DNA of 44,283 nt from Candidatus Venteria ishoeyi (GTDB lineage Bacteria > Pseudomonadota > Gammaproteobacteria > Beggiatoales > Beggiatoaceae): NCBI RefSeq assembly GCF_030378065.1, contig NZ_JAUCGJ010000009.1:1-44283 (forward strand). Direction: 5' to 3'. Positions 16,294 through 25,885 of the stretch are shown here, piece after piece. How positions within the stretch are numbered: position 1 is the first letter of the stretch; every line of letters starts with the position of its first letter. The notes below the pieces were generated by a model, which was not told the DNA's origin, did not search any database, and saw only the letters and a program-made list of their open reading frames with translations. The position numbers were made by a program, and so were the translations under genes.

Positions 16294-18552
16294 ATGTTAA
16301 GTAAAGAACTTGAAACCACATTAAATACGGCTTTTCAGGATGCCAGAGATAAGCATCATGAATTTATGACCGTTGAACATTTATTACTGGCTTTATTGGA
16401 TAATGAGGCTGCGGTACAGGTGTTGCAGGCCTGTAATGTTGAAATTCAACAGTTACGCAAAGAACTTACCCAGTTTTTAGACGACAGCACGCCACGCCTG
16501 GGCCATAAAGATGAGCGTGATACCCAGCCGACTATCGGTTTTCAACGGGTATTGCAACGCGCGGTTTTCCATGTGCAGTCTTCCGGTAAAAAAGAAGTCA
16601 CCGGGGCCAATGTGCTGGTGGCCATTTTTGGGGAACGCGAATCACAGGCGGTGTATTTTCTGGATAAACAGGATGTCAGCCGTCTGGATGTGGTGAATTA
16701 CATTTCCCACGGCATTTCCAAAGTGGAAAATGTGCAGGACGAAGAACTAGAGCAACAGGAAGAAGAACCCCATCAGGAAACCCAGCCGAAAAAAAATCCC
16801 CTGGAAGTGTTTACGGTCAACCTTAATGAACAGGCGATGCTGGGAAAAATTGATCCCTTGATTGGTCGTCAGGATGAAGTTGAGCGCACCCTGCAAATCT
16901 TATGTCGGCGGCGCAAAAATAATCCTTTGTTTGTGGGGGAAGCGGGTGTCGGTAAAACCGCAATTGCCGAAGGTCTGGCAAAGTTGATTGTGGATAAAAA
17001 AGTCCCAGAAATTCTGGCGGAAAGTATTATTTATGCGCTGGATCTGGGTACTTTGCTGGCGGGTACAAAATATCGCGGTGATTTTGAAAAACGCCTGAAA
17101 GCAGTATTAAACCAATTGCGTAAACAACATGGTGCAATTTTATTTATTGATGAAATTCATACCATTATCGGCGCAGGTTCGGCTTCTGGCGGGGCGATGG
17201 ATGCTTCAAACCTGATTAAACCGGCTTTGGCTTCCGGTGATCTCAAATGTATGGGTTCCACCACCTACCAGGAATATCGCGGTATTTTTGAAAAAGATCG
17301 CGCCCTGGCACGGCGTTTTCAGAAAATTGACGTGCCGGAACCTTCGGTGCATGAAACCATACAGATTCTGACTGGATTAAAATCCCGTTTTGAAGAGCAT
17401 CATGAAATTAAATATGCCAAACAATCTTTGCGTGCGGCTGCGGAATTATCAGATAAATATATCGGTGACAGGCATTTGCCGGATAAAGCCATTGATATTA
17501 TTGACGAAGCCGGGGCGCGGCAACGCCTGCTGCCACCCTCACGGCGTAAAAAAACCGTAGGATTGCACGATATTGAGCAGATTGTGGCAAAAATTGCCCG
17601 TATTCCGCCCAAAAATGTTTCGACATCCGACAAAGATGTGCTGCAACATTTGGAGCGCGATCTAAAATTAGTCGTCTATGGTCAGGATGAGGCGATTAGC
17701 AATCTCACTTCTGCCATCAAAATGTCCCGCTCCGGTTTGGGTAACCCGCAAAAACCCATTGGTTCTTTCCTGTTTTCCGGCCCTACCGGAGTGGGTAAAA
17801 CTGAAGTCACCCGACAACTGGGTAAAATTCTGGGTATCGAACTGATACGTTTTGATATGTCGGAATATATGGAGCGGCATACGGTTTCCAGGCTGATTGG
17901 CGCGCCGCCGGGGTATGTCGGATTTGATCAGGGCGGTTTGTTGACCGAAGAAATCAGCAAACATCCCCATGCCGTGTTATTACTGGATGAAATTGAAAAA
18001 GCCCACCCGGAAGTGTTTAACTTATTGCTGCAAGTCATGGATCACGGCACGCTGACCGATACCAATGGTCGCAAAACCGATTTTCGTAATGTGATCATTG
18101 TCATGACCACCAATGCCGGTGCGGATCAACTTAACCGTGCTTCTATCGGTTTTCAAACCCAGGATCACAGCAGCGATGGCATGGAAGCACTGAAACGTAT
18201 TTTCAGCCCGGAATTTCGTAACCGTCTGGATGCGATTGTGCAGTTCAAAACCCTGTCGCCAAGCAGTATTGCCCATGTGGTCGATAAATTTATCATTGAG
18301 CTGGAAACCCAGCTTGAAGATAAACATGTCACCCTGGAAGTGACGGAAGCAGCAAGAAAATGGCTGGCTAAAAATGGTTATGATCCAAAAATGGGTGCGC
18401 GTCCAATGGCACGTTTAATTCAGGAAAAACTCAAGCAGCCACTGGCGGAACAACTGTTGTTTGGTTGTCTGGAAAAAGGTGGGAACCTGCTGGTGGATGA
18501 GCAGGACGGCAGCCTGGTGCTGGATTATGAAAATGAGACAATAACGGCTTAA
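16294..18552 (+). CDS. clpA: Clp protease ATPase subunit ClpA
   Basis: An AAA+ unfoldase that feeds proteins into ClpP, 752 residues from ATG 16294 (GAGG lies 7 nt upstream; two TTG codons just before it are not needed). Layout: N-terminal Clp_N repeats (about 1-145) that bind ClpS, an acidic linker ([11 protein letters not shown]), first AAA module with Walker A GEAGVGKT and Walker B LFIDEIHT, second AAA module with GPTGVGKT and [10 protein letters not shown], and the C-terminal small domain ([11 protein letters not shown]). No middle coiled coil, so ClpA rather than ClpB. Operon with clpS. Confidence 0.96.
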   Translation: MLSKELETTLNTAFQDARDKHHEFMTVEHLLLALLDNEAAVQVLQACNVEIQQLRKELTQFLDDSTPRLGHKDERDTQPTIGFQRVLQRAVFHVQSSGKKEVTGANVLVAIFGERESQAVYFLDKQDVSRLDVVNYISHGISKVENVQDEELEQQEEEPHQETQPKKNPLEVFTVNLNEQAMLGKIDPLIGRQDEVERTLQILCRRRKNNPLFVGEAGVGKTAIAEGLAKLIVDKKVPEILAESIIYALDLGTLLAGTKYRGDFEKRLKAVLNQLRKQHGAILFIDEIHTIIGAGSASGGAMDASNLIKPALASGDLKCMGSTTYQEYRGIFEKDRALARRFQKIDVPEPSVHETIQILTGLKSRFEEHHEIKYAKQSLRAAAELSDKYIGDRHLPDKAIDIIDEAGARQRLLPPSRRKKTVGLHDIEQIVAKIARIPPKNVSTSDKDVLQHLERDLKLVVYGQDEAISNLTSAIKMSRSGLGNPQKPIGSFLFSGPTGVGKTEVTRQLGKILGIELIRFDMSEYMERHTVSRLIGAPPGYVGFDQGGLLTEEISKHPHAVLLLDEIEKAHPEVFNLLLQVMDHGTLTDTNGRKTDFRNVIIVMTTNAGADQLNRASIGFQTQDHSSDGMEALKRIFSPEFRNRLDAIVQFKTLSPSSIAHVVDKFIIELETQLEDKHVTLEVTEAARKWLAKNGYDPKMGARPMARLIQEKLKQPLAEQLLFGCLEKGGNLLVDEQDGSLVLDYENETITA

Positions 18553-18609
18553 ACTAAATGCATAGATAAAGAATTCAGCATAGATTCCTTTGGCGGGATA
18601 AGATAAAAA

Positions 18610-19785
18610 TTGAAAGATAAAACTGTAATTGACTTATTTGCTGGCGCTGGTGGCCTATCATGTGGCCTGAAAATGGCGGGTTTTCAATCATTGTTAGCAA
18701 ATGAAATAGAGCCTGCCTATGCAAAAACCTACCAGCGCAATCACCCCGATACTGATCTTGTCATTGGTGATGTGCGCCAAGTTCACGCCTCAAACATTCG
18801 AGAAAGGTTAGGCCTTAAAAAAGGTGACGTTGATCTGTTGGCAGGGGGGCCACCTTGTCAAGGGTTTTCAATCAATGCACCAATTAGAACACTTGATGAC
18901 GATAGAAACCATTTATTTAAGGAATATATCAAAGTTGCCCAAGCATTATTACCAAAAGCAATCTTAATTGAAAATGTACCTGGAATCGTTTCTCTGGGCA
19001 AAGGAACAGTAGTTGAACAAATTTATAATGAATTAGAAAAACTAGGTTATAAGGTTGATCACAGAATATTGTTTGCCGGACACTATGGTGTTCCACAAAT
19101 GCGCTTTAGAACTATATTTATTGCCATACATGCATCTAATATTGAAATAGAATTCCCGGAACCATTATATGATGCCAAGGCGGTCACAAATTTTACTGGC
19201 GCAAAAGAGCTTTGCCTGGAAGTGTTGCCTTTATTTGCTCCCAGCCTCAAATCACAAACAAATGTATGGGATGCGATTTCTGATATGCCTGAAATAACAT
19301 CCGGCGAAAAAAATGAAAAAATAAAATATGGTTCACTTAATCCACAAAGTGAATACCAAAAGATACTGAGAAATGGTAGTGATTATGTATATAACCATAG
19401 CTGTAATAATCTTGGAAAAATAAATCTTGAACGCTTAAAATATATTCCACAAGGAGGTAGTTGGCGTGACATTCCTTTTGACTTATTACCGGCAGGCCTA
19501 AAAAGAGCAAAGCGGAGTGATCATACTAAACGATATGGCAGACTTGATCCAAATGGATTGTGTTCCACGGTTTTGACAAAATGTGATCCTCATTGGGGCA
19601 GCTTTTTCCATCCAACACAAGACAGAGTTATCTCAGTTAGAGAGGCGGCAAGAATACAATCTTTTCCTGATAGTTATCATTTTACTGGCTCAGTTACACA
19701 GCAATACGAACAAGTTGGAAATGCTGTTCCACCATTAATGGCATATGAAATAGGAAAAAAAATAATGAATTTGTTGAACCAGTGA
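18610..19785 (+). CDS. DNA (cytosine-5-)-methyltransferase of a restriction system
   Basis: A 391-residue C5-methyltransferase: motif I DLFAGAGGLSCG (8-19), catalytic motif IV GGPPCQGFS with Cys83, motif VI ENVPG (121-125), motif VIII in PQMRFRTIFIA, and motifs IX-X near REAARIQSFPD and QVGNAVPP. Recognition comes from the variable region about 190-320. The start is TTG at 18610. The stop overlaps the start of a NotI-family endonuclease, so it is the protective methylase of that pair. Codon use is visibly richer in A+T than in clpA and ftsW around it, suggesting transfer. Confidence 0.94.
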   Translation: MKDKTVIDLFAGAGGLSCGLKMAGFQSLLANEIEPAYAKTYQRNHPDTDLVIGDVRQVHASNIRERLGLKKGDVDLLAGGPPCQGFSINAPIRTLDDDRNHLFKEYIKVAQALLPKAILIENVPGIVSLGKGTVVEQIYNELEKLGYKVDHRILFAGHYGVPQMRFRTIFIAIHASNIEIEFPEPLYDAKAVTNFTGAKELCLEVLPLFAPSLKSQTNVWDAISDMPEITSGEKNEKIKYGSLNPQSEYQKILRNGSDYVYNHSCNNLGKINLERLKYIPQGGSWRDIPFDLLPAGLKRAKRSDHTKRYGRLDPNGLCSTVLTKCDPHWGSFFHPTQDRVISVREAARIQSFPDSYHFTGSVTQQYEQVGNAVPPLMAYEIGKKIMNLLNQ

Positions 19786-20690
19786 TGAGAAAAAATAAAG
19801 ATTTAATCGAGGTTTTTGGGTACGCGCCTAATGACTTATCAAAAGAAGCTCGTTCATTATGGAATATTGGGGGTTGTCCATTTATCAATAAATCATGTAT
19901 TAAAATTAATCATGATCAAACCATCACCTATGGTACATGCTCTGTAACGTCTCCGTATGGGGATATAATTATTTGCCCCAATCGTCTATACAGTAATAAT
20001 TACGAAATACTAAAACGTGTATCTAATGATGCATTTGGAAATCTACCATTTTTTCTTTTCGACCAATATATTGAAAATCGGACTACAGTAAATGATTGCA
20101 TTGTTGCTCTTGGAAAGAATTCTGGAAAAGAAGTGCAGGTTGGTCGTCACTTATCTATGGATTGGGTGCTGGCAAAAATAAAAGATACTGAACTTATTGA
20201 ATACGTGGGTATTGAAATTCAAAGTATTGATATAACAGGTAATTATAGAGATGCATGGCATGCTTATAAAAATCTTCCAAATACAAAACTGCCGATTGAT
20301 AGTATTCCATCTTCAAACCATGGTCTCAATTGGGCCAATGTACATAAGAGATTGATTCCACAGTTAATACGAAAAGGTGTTGTTTATTCAAGATCAAACC
20401 TGGTAAAAAAAGGTTTGTACTTCATACTTCCAGAAATTGTGTACAAAAAATTTGAAGATGTGATTGGCCAGGATATTCCCAACGTCATAAAGCCCGCCCA
20501 TGATACTCTGACCGTTTTTACCTATGAATTGGGAAAAAACGTACAAGCTGGAAGTCAACGAGAATTAAGCAAAGTTCGCAAGTTGCGATTTACACTGGAC
20601 GATTTTTCAAACCGCTTTATTTCAGGACCAAATTTACCACCTGGAGAAGCACTTGATGATGCCGTTAAACGCATCCTCACTCCTAAGTAA
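19785..20690 (+). CDS. NotI-family type II restriction endonuclease
   Basis: About 301 residues. Four cysteines, Cys31 and Cys38 (CPFINKSC), Cys52 (GTCSV) and Cys64 (ICPNRL), match the NotI family, whose members carry a structural iron in a Cys4 site. The nuclease core reads MDWVL (Asp126) and IEIQSIDITGNYR (Glu144, Gln146), in line with the PD-(D/E)XK variant of NotI with Glu-x-Gln. The ATG overlaps the methylase stop (TGATG); a GTG one codon earlier is possible. The recognition site cannot be read from sequence: NotI itself cuts GCGGCCGC, but relatives vary. Confidence 0.82.
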   Translation: MRKNKDLIEVFGYAPNDLSKEARSLWNIGGCPFINKSCIKINHDQTITYGTCSVTSPYGDIIICPNRLYSNNYEILKRVSNDAFGNLPFFLFDQYIENRTTVNDCIVALGKNSGKEVQVGRHLSMDWVLAKIKDTELIEYVGIEIQSIDITGNYRDAWHAYKNLPNTKLPIDSIPSSNHGLNWANVHKRLIPQLIRKGVVYSRSNLVKKGLYFILPEIVYKKFEDVIGQDIPNVIKPAHDTLTVFTYELGKNVQAGSQRELSKVRKLRFTLDDFSNRFISGPNLPPGEALDDAVKRILTPK

Positions 20691-20711
20691 AGTGTATTAA
20701 CAAGCTGCTTT

Positions 20712-21896
20712 ATGAAAAACATAAAATCTGCGAATAGCCTGCATCCCACTGCCTCCAGACGTGTACAGCAAATGTGGAATAGGCGGGATACCCTGTTCCA
20801 GCACGATGGCTGGTTAATCTTTGCGCTGCTGGGTTTATTACTCAGCGGTCTGGTGATGGTGGCTTCCACATCGGTGCAACTTGGCGATCTTCGGCATGGT
20901 GACAGTCTGTATTTTTTCTGGCGGCAGCTCATCTATAGCGGGGTAGGGGGCTTGTGCGGGCTTATCGGCTGGAAGCTGGGCACTCGACAATGGCAGCAAC
21001 TCAGTGTTTTTTTCTTGTTATTCGGACTGTTGCTCTTATTATTGGTATTGATTCCCGGTATCGGGCGTGAAGTCAATGGCAGTATGCGCTGGATGGATTT
21101 GGGGCCGATTCGCTTACAGCCTTCCGAGCCAATGAAGTTGTTTATGATTTTATATCTATCCGGCTATCTGGTACGACGTAGCGAGGAAGTTCGGGAATCA
21201 GTCAGCGGCTTTATCAAACCCATGCTGGTGTTGATTCTGATTACCGCTTTATTATTGCTGGAACCAGATTATGGTGCGGTGGTGGTGTTATTTCTCACTG
21301 TGCTGGGTTTATTATTTCTGGCTGGTGTGCCACTCAAGCAGTTTTTGGTCTGGTTATTGGTCGTATCCATGACCCTATTTGGTGTCATGTTGCTGGCACC
21401 CTATCGTTTACAGCGTTTATCCAGCTTTGTTGATCCCTGGGCCGATCCCTTTAACGGGGGATTTCAACTAACCCAGGCATTGATTGCAATGGGGCGTGGT
21501 GGCTGGTTTGGCGTTGGTTTGGGAGAGAGCGTGCAAAAGCTCACCTATTTACCTGAAGCGCATACCGATTTTGTGTTTGCCATACTTGCAGAAGAACTGG
21601 GTTTAAGCGGCAGTCTCTTGATTATTGCGTTGTTTGCCTTATTAATTAGCCGAGGCTTACGCATTGCCCGCACTGCCATGTTGTTGCAACGCCCCTATGC
21701 CGCTTGGCTGGCTTATGGCATTAGCCTGAATATTGGTTTGCAGGTCACTATCAATTTAGGCGTCAACATGGGACTGTTACCAACTAAGGGACTCACGCTG
21801 CCATTGATGAGTTATGGCGGTTCTAGTATGCTGGTGGTCTGCCTGATGATGGGCTTGTTGCTGCGCGTGGATTATGAAAACCGCTACGAGAGCTGA
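20712..21896 (+). CDS. ftsW: Cell-division peptidoglycan glycosyltransferase FtsW
   Basis: A SEDS-family membrane enzyme (394 residues, about ten helices) that polymerises septal peptidoglycan from lipid II with PBP3. FtsW-like features are VMVASTSV, RWMDLGPIRLQPSEPMK, SFVDPWADPFNGGFQLTQ, YLPEAHTDFVFA and the LMSYGGSSM loop; the PEAHTDF and SFVDPW segments favour FtsW over RodA. It is not in a dcw cluster here: a restriction gene ends 21 bp upstream and a CorB-type gene follows. Its promoter must lie inside or upstream of the restriction genes, unless transcription reads through. Confidence 0.92.
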   Translation: MKNIKSANSLHPTASRRVQQMWNRRDTLFQHDGWLIFALLGLLLSGLVMVASTSVQLGDLRHGDSLYFFWRQLIYSGVGGLCGLIGWKLGTRQWQQLSVFFLLFGLLLLLLVLIPGIGREVNGSMRWMDLGPIRLQPSEPMKLFMILYLSGYLVRRSEEVRESVSGFIKPMLVLILITALLLLEPDYGAVVVLFLTVLGLLFLAGVPLKQFLVWLLVVSMTLFGVMLLAPYRLQRLSSFVDPWADPFNGGFQLTQALIAMGRGGWFGVGLGESVQKLTYLPEAHTDFVFAILAEELGLSGSLLIIALFALLISRGLRIARTAMLLQRPYAAWLAYGISLNIGLQVTINLGVNMGLLPTKGLTLPLMSYGGSSMLVVCLMMGLLLRVDYENRYES

Positions 21897-21897
21897 T

Positions 21898-21927
21898 GGA
21901 TAATACCCCTTGAAGGGGGTGTTATCC
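21898..21927. repeat. Palindromic repeat after ftsW (possible terminator)
   Basis: A 12-bp imperfect stem, GGATAATACCCC / GGGGTGTTATCC, 2 bp after the ftsW stop, with one G-U type position. Nearly the same hairpin occurs at 23918-23945 after btuB, so it is a small dispersed palindrome at gene ends. No U-run follows. Confidence 0.65.
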
Positions 21928-21983
21928 GTAAAACCATCATGAAATATTATCTTATTTTTTATTAACCCCTTATTGATTTCCCT

Positions 21984-23243
21984 ATGGATGACATTCCCAT
22001 AAGCGCCTTATTTGGCAGCTTGGTTTTTTTAATATTTGCTTCTGCTTTTTTTTCTGGTTCTGAAACCAGCATGATGGCGATTAATCGCTATCGCTTGCGT
22101 CATCTCGCTGAAAAAGGCAACCGCTCCGCTCAGCGGGTACTTAAATTATTGGAACGCCCGGATCGTTTAATCGGTGTGATTTTGCTGGGCAATAATTTTG
22201 TTAATATCCTCGCTTCTTCAATTGCCACTGTGATTGCCGTAAAATGGATGGGGCAGGCGGGTATTCCGCTGGCAGCAGCACTATTAACCATTGTCATCCT
22301 GATTTTCAGTGAAGTGACACCAAAAACACTGGCTGCGCTACATCCTGAACGGATTGCTTTTCCGGCATCTCTTTTAATCCGGCCTTTGTTATGGCTGCTT
22401 TATCCTTTAGTTTGGGTTACCAATATTATCGGTAATAACCTCTTAAAACTCATGGGGGTTTCTGCGGAAAAACATGGCGATGCCGCGCTGAGTTCTGAAG
22501 AATTGCGCACGGTGGTACTCGAAGCCAGCGGTGTGCTGCCGCATAAAAACCAGCAAATGCTACTGGGCATTCTGGACTTGGAAAAAGCCACGGTTGAAGA
22601 CATCATGGTGCCGCGCCATGAAATTGTCGGTATTGATATTAACGACTCGCTCACCTTGATTATTGACCAGCTTAACCATGCACCTCACACCCGCTTGCCG
22701 CTGTTTCAGGAAACGATAGATAATGTTGTCGGCGTGGTACATATCCGCAAATTGCTCAAACATTTTCAGAATAATGCCTTTGACAAGGAGCTACTCAAAA
22801 AAACCTCCAGAGATATGTATTTCATCCCGGAAGGCACCCCGCTGACCACGCAACTGCTGAACTTTCAACAACACAAAAGACGCATGGGTCTAGTGGTTGA
22901 TGAATATGGTGATATTCAGGGCTTGGTCACTTTAGAAGATATTTTAGAAGAAGTGGTGGGAGAATTTACCACCAGTCCCGATACTTACAGTCAGGACATT
23001 CATCCACAACCCGATGGCAGTTGGCTGGTTGATGCCAGCATCACCATACGCGAACTTAATCGCACATTGCATTGGGCATTACCCACCGATGGCCCAAAAA
23101 CCTTAAATGGACTTATTTTGGAATACCTTGAAACCATCCCCAAAACCGGCACCAGCCTGCGCCTGCATAAACATCCGATGGAAATTATGCAAATGAGCCA
23201 GAGCGCAATTAAGATGGTAAGGATTCAACCGGAACAAGGTTAA
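21984..23243 (+). CDS. CNNM/CBS-domain membrane protein (CorB/CorC, HlyC family)
   Basis: The 419-residue protein has an N-terminal CNNM (DUF21) membrane domain with SAFFSGSETSMMAINRYRLR (about 21-40) and FSEVTPKTLAA, a pair of CBS domains (IMVPRHEIVGID to DEYGDIQGLVTLEDILEEVVGE) and a C-terminal CorC_HlyC domain (about 335-419). It resembles E. coli YfjD (CorB). Members are linked to magnesium and cobalt efflux. No strong ribosome site is visible before ATG 21984. A terminator-like hairpin follows. Confidence 0.9.
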   Translation: MDDIPISALFGSLVFLIFASAFFSGSETSMMAINRYRLRHLAEKGNRSAQRVLKLLERPDRLIGVILLGNNFVNILASSIATVIAVKWMGQAGIPLAAALLTIVILIFSEVTPKTLAALHPERIAFPASLLIRPLLWLLYPLVWVTNIIGNNLLKLMGVSAEKHGDAALSSEELRTVVLEASGVLPHKNQQMLLGILDLEKATVEDIMVPRHEIVGIDINDSLTLIIDQLNHAPHTRLPLFQETIDNVVGVVHIRKLLKHFQNNAFDKELLKKTSRDMYFIPEGTPLTTQLLNFQQHKRRMGLVVDEYGDIQGLVTLEDILEEVVGEFTTSPDTYSQDIHPQPDGSWLVDASITIRELNRTLHWALPTDGPKTLNGLILEYLETIPKTGTSLRLHKHPMEIMQMSQSAIKMVRIQPEQG

Positions 23244-23253
23244 TCGGAGTTTG

Positions 23254-23298
23254 ATTCAGGCTTGATTCATCGCTTATGGTGATGAATGAAGCCTGAAT
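23254..23298 (+). terminator. Long hairpin after the CorB-type gene
   Basis: ATTCAGGCTT and GATTCATC pair with GATGAAT and GAAGCCTGAAT around a short loop, followed by TTTT and another T-run. It lies 11 bp after the stop codon and before a convergent gene. Confidence 0.75.
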
Positions 23299-23346
23299 TT
23301 TATGCTGGGTTTTTGCTTTTGTGTACCTAATTTGGCGTGATACAAA

Positions 23347-23877
23347 TCAACCGCGATGATGGCTTTCCAAAATTTCCCGCTCTTTTTCCAAATCACGCTC
23401 TACTGCCTGACTGTGTTCAAATTTTTCCGGGTAGCGTGCCATGAGTTTTTTAATATTGGCTGCTTTGGCTTCTTCCGGGCTGCGATTTAAGTTACGGTAT
23501 AACATTGCCAGATACCATTCAATATCACCACATTCTTCAAAAGCATTAACCGCATCAAAGTTTTGGCCTTGCATGGTAGCTAATACCGCTTCCAGCAATT
23601 CTGTGGCTTCCGTATATAAACCTAAAGCCGCATGTAAAACATCTGGCGCTAATGCCTGTGTATTCAAGTTGGAATCTGCTGTTTGCAGTGATTGTGTCGG
23701 GTGCGCTGTATCCAATGCTTTGCCATAAAACAGGCTCTTTTTAATGGCATCGGCATTTTGTCCGGCACTGATGGCATCATGCAGCGCCTGTTCTAGCATT
23801 GCGGGACTAACGATATCTTCGTGAAATTGAGTTGAGGCAGTACGTGCAGAGGCTTGCAGATAGGTTTTGCTATCCAT
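23347..23877 (-). CDS. MazG-like nucleotide pyrophosphohydrolase-fold protein
   Basis: A 176-residue protein whose C-terminal half shows the paired acidic motifs of the all-alpha NTP pyrophosphatase (MazG-like) fold: TEATELLEAVL (ExxE) and FEECGDIEWYLAML (ExxD), where four acids hold magnesium. The N-terminal ~80 residues are helical and of unclear role. Similar single-domain proteins are found in phages and bacteria and hydrolyse NTPs to NMPs. It lies downstream of btuB on the same strand, separated by a palindromic repeat, so it might share the riboswitch-controlled transcript. Confidence 0.72.
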   Translation of the reverse strand: MDSKTYLQASARTASTQFHEDIVSPAMLEQALHDAISAGQNADAIKKSLFYGKALDTAHPTQSLQTADSNLNTQALAPDVLHAALGLYTEATELLEAVLATMQGQNFDAVNAFEECGDIEWYLAMLYRNLNRSPEEAKAANIKKLMARYPEKFEHSQAVERDLEKEREILESHHRG

Positions 23878-23917
23878 TTTTATTTTCTTCTCGTTTCTAA
23901 ATGAAGTTCATAAGAGA

Positions 23918-23945
23918 GATAACACCCCGTTAAAGGGGCGTTATC
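23918..23945. repeat. Palindromic repeat after btuB (possible terminator)
   Basis: GATAACACCCC, a GTTAAA loop and GGGGCGTTATC form a stem with one mismatch, 5 bp beyond the btuB stop. It is close in sequence to the hairpin at 21898-21927. It could end or attenuate the btuB transcript before the MazG-like gene. Confidence 0.65.
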
Positions 23946-23950
23946 CCTAA

Positions 23951-25786
23951 TCAGTGTTTACCCTGATATTGTATACTTAACCAGAATGTTCGTCCCGGCA
24001 TGGTATAACGATAAGCTGTTTCATAGTCTTTATTGAAAATATTATCGATTTTCCCACGCAGTGTCCAATGTTCATTCAGGGCGTATGCAGCACGTAGATT
24101 TAACAAACCATAACCCGCCAGTTTAATACTGTTTTGGCTGTCTTCATAACGTTGGCCTTGTGCCAGCAGATGTGCGGAGAGGCGTGTTTTACCCAGTTGT
24201 TTAACCAGTTCCAGATTCAGTGTCTGACGGGCGCGGCGCGGTAGTATTTTTTCACTGTCTTGATCTTTCGGGTTACTCAGCGCCAAGTTCGCATTAATTT
24301 GCCAGTCTTCCGGTAATTGCCAGCGCGCTTCCAATTCCAAACCACGAATCCGCGCCTTATGCACATTTTGTGGCAGGAAGCTGCCATCTGCCGGATTAAA
24401 AATACTGGCAATTAAATCTTTCACCTTGTTTTCATAAAGCTGCACAGACCAGGTAACATTAGCCAGTTGCCCTGATAAACCCAATTCCAGGTTTTTGGAT
24501 TTTTCCGGGCTTAACTCGGCATTGCCAAAACCCGGATAATACAACCAGTTAAAACTGGGTGCATTAAAAGCCGTAGCGTAACTCAGTCTGGCGCGCAGTT
24601 GTTTGGAAACCTCATAAGCCAATGCAATATTACCGGTTTGCTGATGACCAAATTGCTGGTTTTTATCATGGCGCAAAGCCAACTGAAAACGCCAGCGCTC
24701 AAATTGATCACGATATTGACCATAAAAGCCTTCATTTTTACGGCTGTCTTCGATATAGGCCGTGGTGCTGTCGGCACGGTCGCGTAAATAATCATAACCC
24801 AGAATCAATTGCTGGTCGGTATTAAAATTAATTTCATTAACCCAGCTAAACTGCTGGCGTTTGGTATTAAACACCGCTTGCGCCAGACCATGCCCGAAGT
24901 TATCCGCATCATCCCGGCTTTCTCCTGCCTGCAAGCGTAATTCCCAGATGTTTGTTGCCTGCACATCGGCAGATAATCCCCAGACCTGCTGTACAAAGTC
25001 AGCCTGATTCTGAAACGAGGAATCATATTCCGTGCGTCCCTGTGCGCGTAAAAAATGCGCACCCAGAGACACGTCCTGGTTAAGGTGATGTCTGATTTTT
25101 CCACTGAAAGCTGTATTACGATAAGCATCACGATCTGGCTCATCAGTGAAGCAGCCAGCACCCAAATCGGGTTTACAGGTATCAAAGCCCCGACTTTTCA
25201 GACTGCTGGCAGAGAGGTTATAAAATGTGCCCTCACCTGCACTGCCCTGAATCCCCGCTTCCACTTGCCAGGTTCTAAAACTACCTGCGGATAATTTAAG
25301 CTGAGAAATGGTCTGCGGGCTGCCTGTACGGGTAAAAATCTGAATCACGCCACCAATGGCCTCAGATCCATATAAACTGGAGCGCGCCCCACGCACCACT
25401 TCAATACGCTCAACTTCGCTCAGTGGCAGCAAATATAAAGCAGAAAGTCCCAGTGTTGGCGAGCCAATTTTAATTCCATCTATCATCACCAGGACATGGC
25501 TGGCATTACTGCCGCGCATAAACAGAGAAGCGGGTTGTCCGGCATTGCCGCTTTGGGATATATCCACGCCCACTACGCTGCGTAAGACTTCAGGTAAGCT
25601 TGTCGCTTGCTGGCGTTCGATGTCTGCGCGTTGAATGATGGTTATTGCCGCTAATGTAGATTCTACCGTTTCCGGTGTGCGGCTGGCAGTGACGACCATG
25701 TCCGGTAATTGAGTGGCTTCCGAGGCAAAAGCAGATGAAACTAAAACTGAGAATAAAACAGGACTGCCAAAGTAAAGGGTTTTCAA
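23951..25786 (-). CDS. btuB: TonB-dependent vitamin B12 receptor (BtuB type)
   Basis: An outer-membrane TonB-dependent receptor of about 611 residues. It has a signal peptide (FSVLVSSAFA|SEA), a TonB box-like DMVVTASR, a plug domain (VLRSVVGVDISQSG to GARSSLYGSEAIGGVIQIFT) and a 22-strand barrel ending MPGRTFWLSIQYQ. The start is TTG at 25786: AGGAGG lies 4 nt upstream. Reading further upstream to an ATG at 25930 would run through the riboswitch and is rejected. The cobalamin riboswitch leader makes cobalamin or a related corrinoid the probable substrate. No btuCDF genes are nearby. Confidence 0.93.
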   Translation of the reverse strand: MKTLYFGSPVLFSVLVSSAFASEATQLPDMVVTASRTPETVESTLAAITIIQRADIERQQATSLPEVLRSVVGVDISQSGNAGQPASLFMRGSNASHVLVMIDGIKIGSPTLGLSALYLLPLSEVERIEVVRGARSSLYGSEAIGGVIQIFTRTGSPQTISQLKLSAGSFRTWQVEAGIQGSAGEGTFYNLSASSLKSRGFDTCKPDLGAGCFTDEPDRDAYRNTAFSGKIRHHLNQDVSLGAHFLRAQGRTEYDSSFQNQADFVQQVWGLSADVQATNIWELRLQAGESRDDADNFGHGLAQAVFNTKRQQFSWVNEINFNTDQQLILGYDYLRDRADSTTAYIEDSRKNEGFYGQYRDQFERWRFQLALRHDKNQQFGHQQTGNIALAYEVSKQLRARLSYATAFNAPSFNWLYYPGFGNAELSPEKSKNLELGLSGQLANVTWSVQLYENKVKDLIASIFNPADGSFLPQNVHKARIRGLELEARWQLPEDWQINANLALSNPKDQDSEKILPRRARQTLNLELVKQLGKTRLSAHLLAQGQRYEDSQNSIKLAGYGLLNLRAAYALNEHWTLRGKIDNIFNKDYETAYRYTMPGRTFWLSIQYQGKH

Positions 25787-25789
25787 AAT

Positions 25790-25866
25790 ACCTCCTAAAG
25801 GTTTAAAACCAGCGGAGGTAAAACAAACAGGCGCAGAAAGCAACCCTGTCAGTCGCCCTCCGCGAC
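25790..25866 (-). promoter_or_regulatory. Translational expression platform of the B12 riboswitch
   Basis: In transcript order: a hairpin AGTCGC/GCGACT (25851-25867) exposes GGAGG in its loop, as part of GCGGAGG (25857-25863). Downstream lies ACCTCCGC (25812-25819), then the btuB ribosome site AGGAGGT (25790-25796). ACCTCCGC is complementary both to GCGGAGG and to the AGGAGGT site, so it can sequester either. This is a classic anti-SD / anti-anti-SD switch read directly from the sequence. Confidence 0.7.
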
Positions 25867-25885
25867 TTAACAAAAGTTTTGCTTT

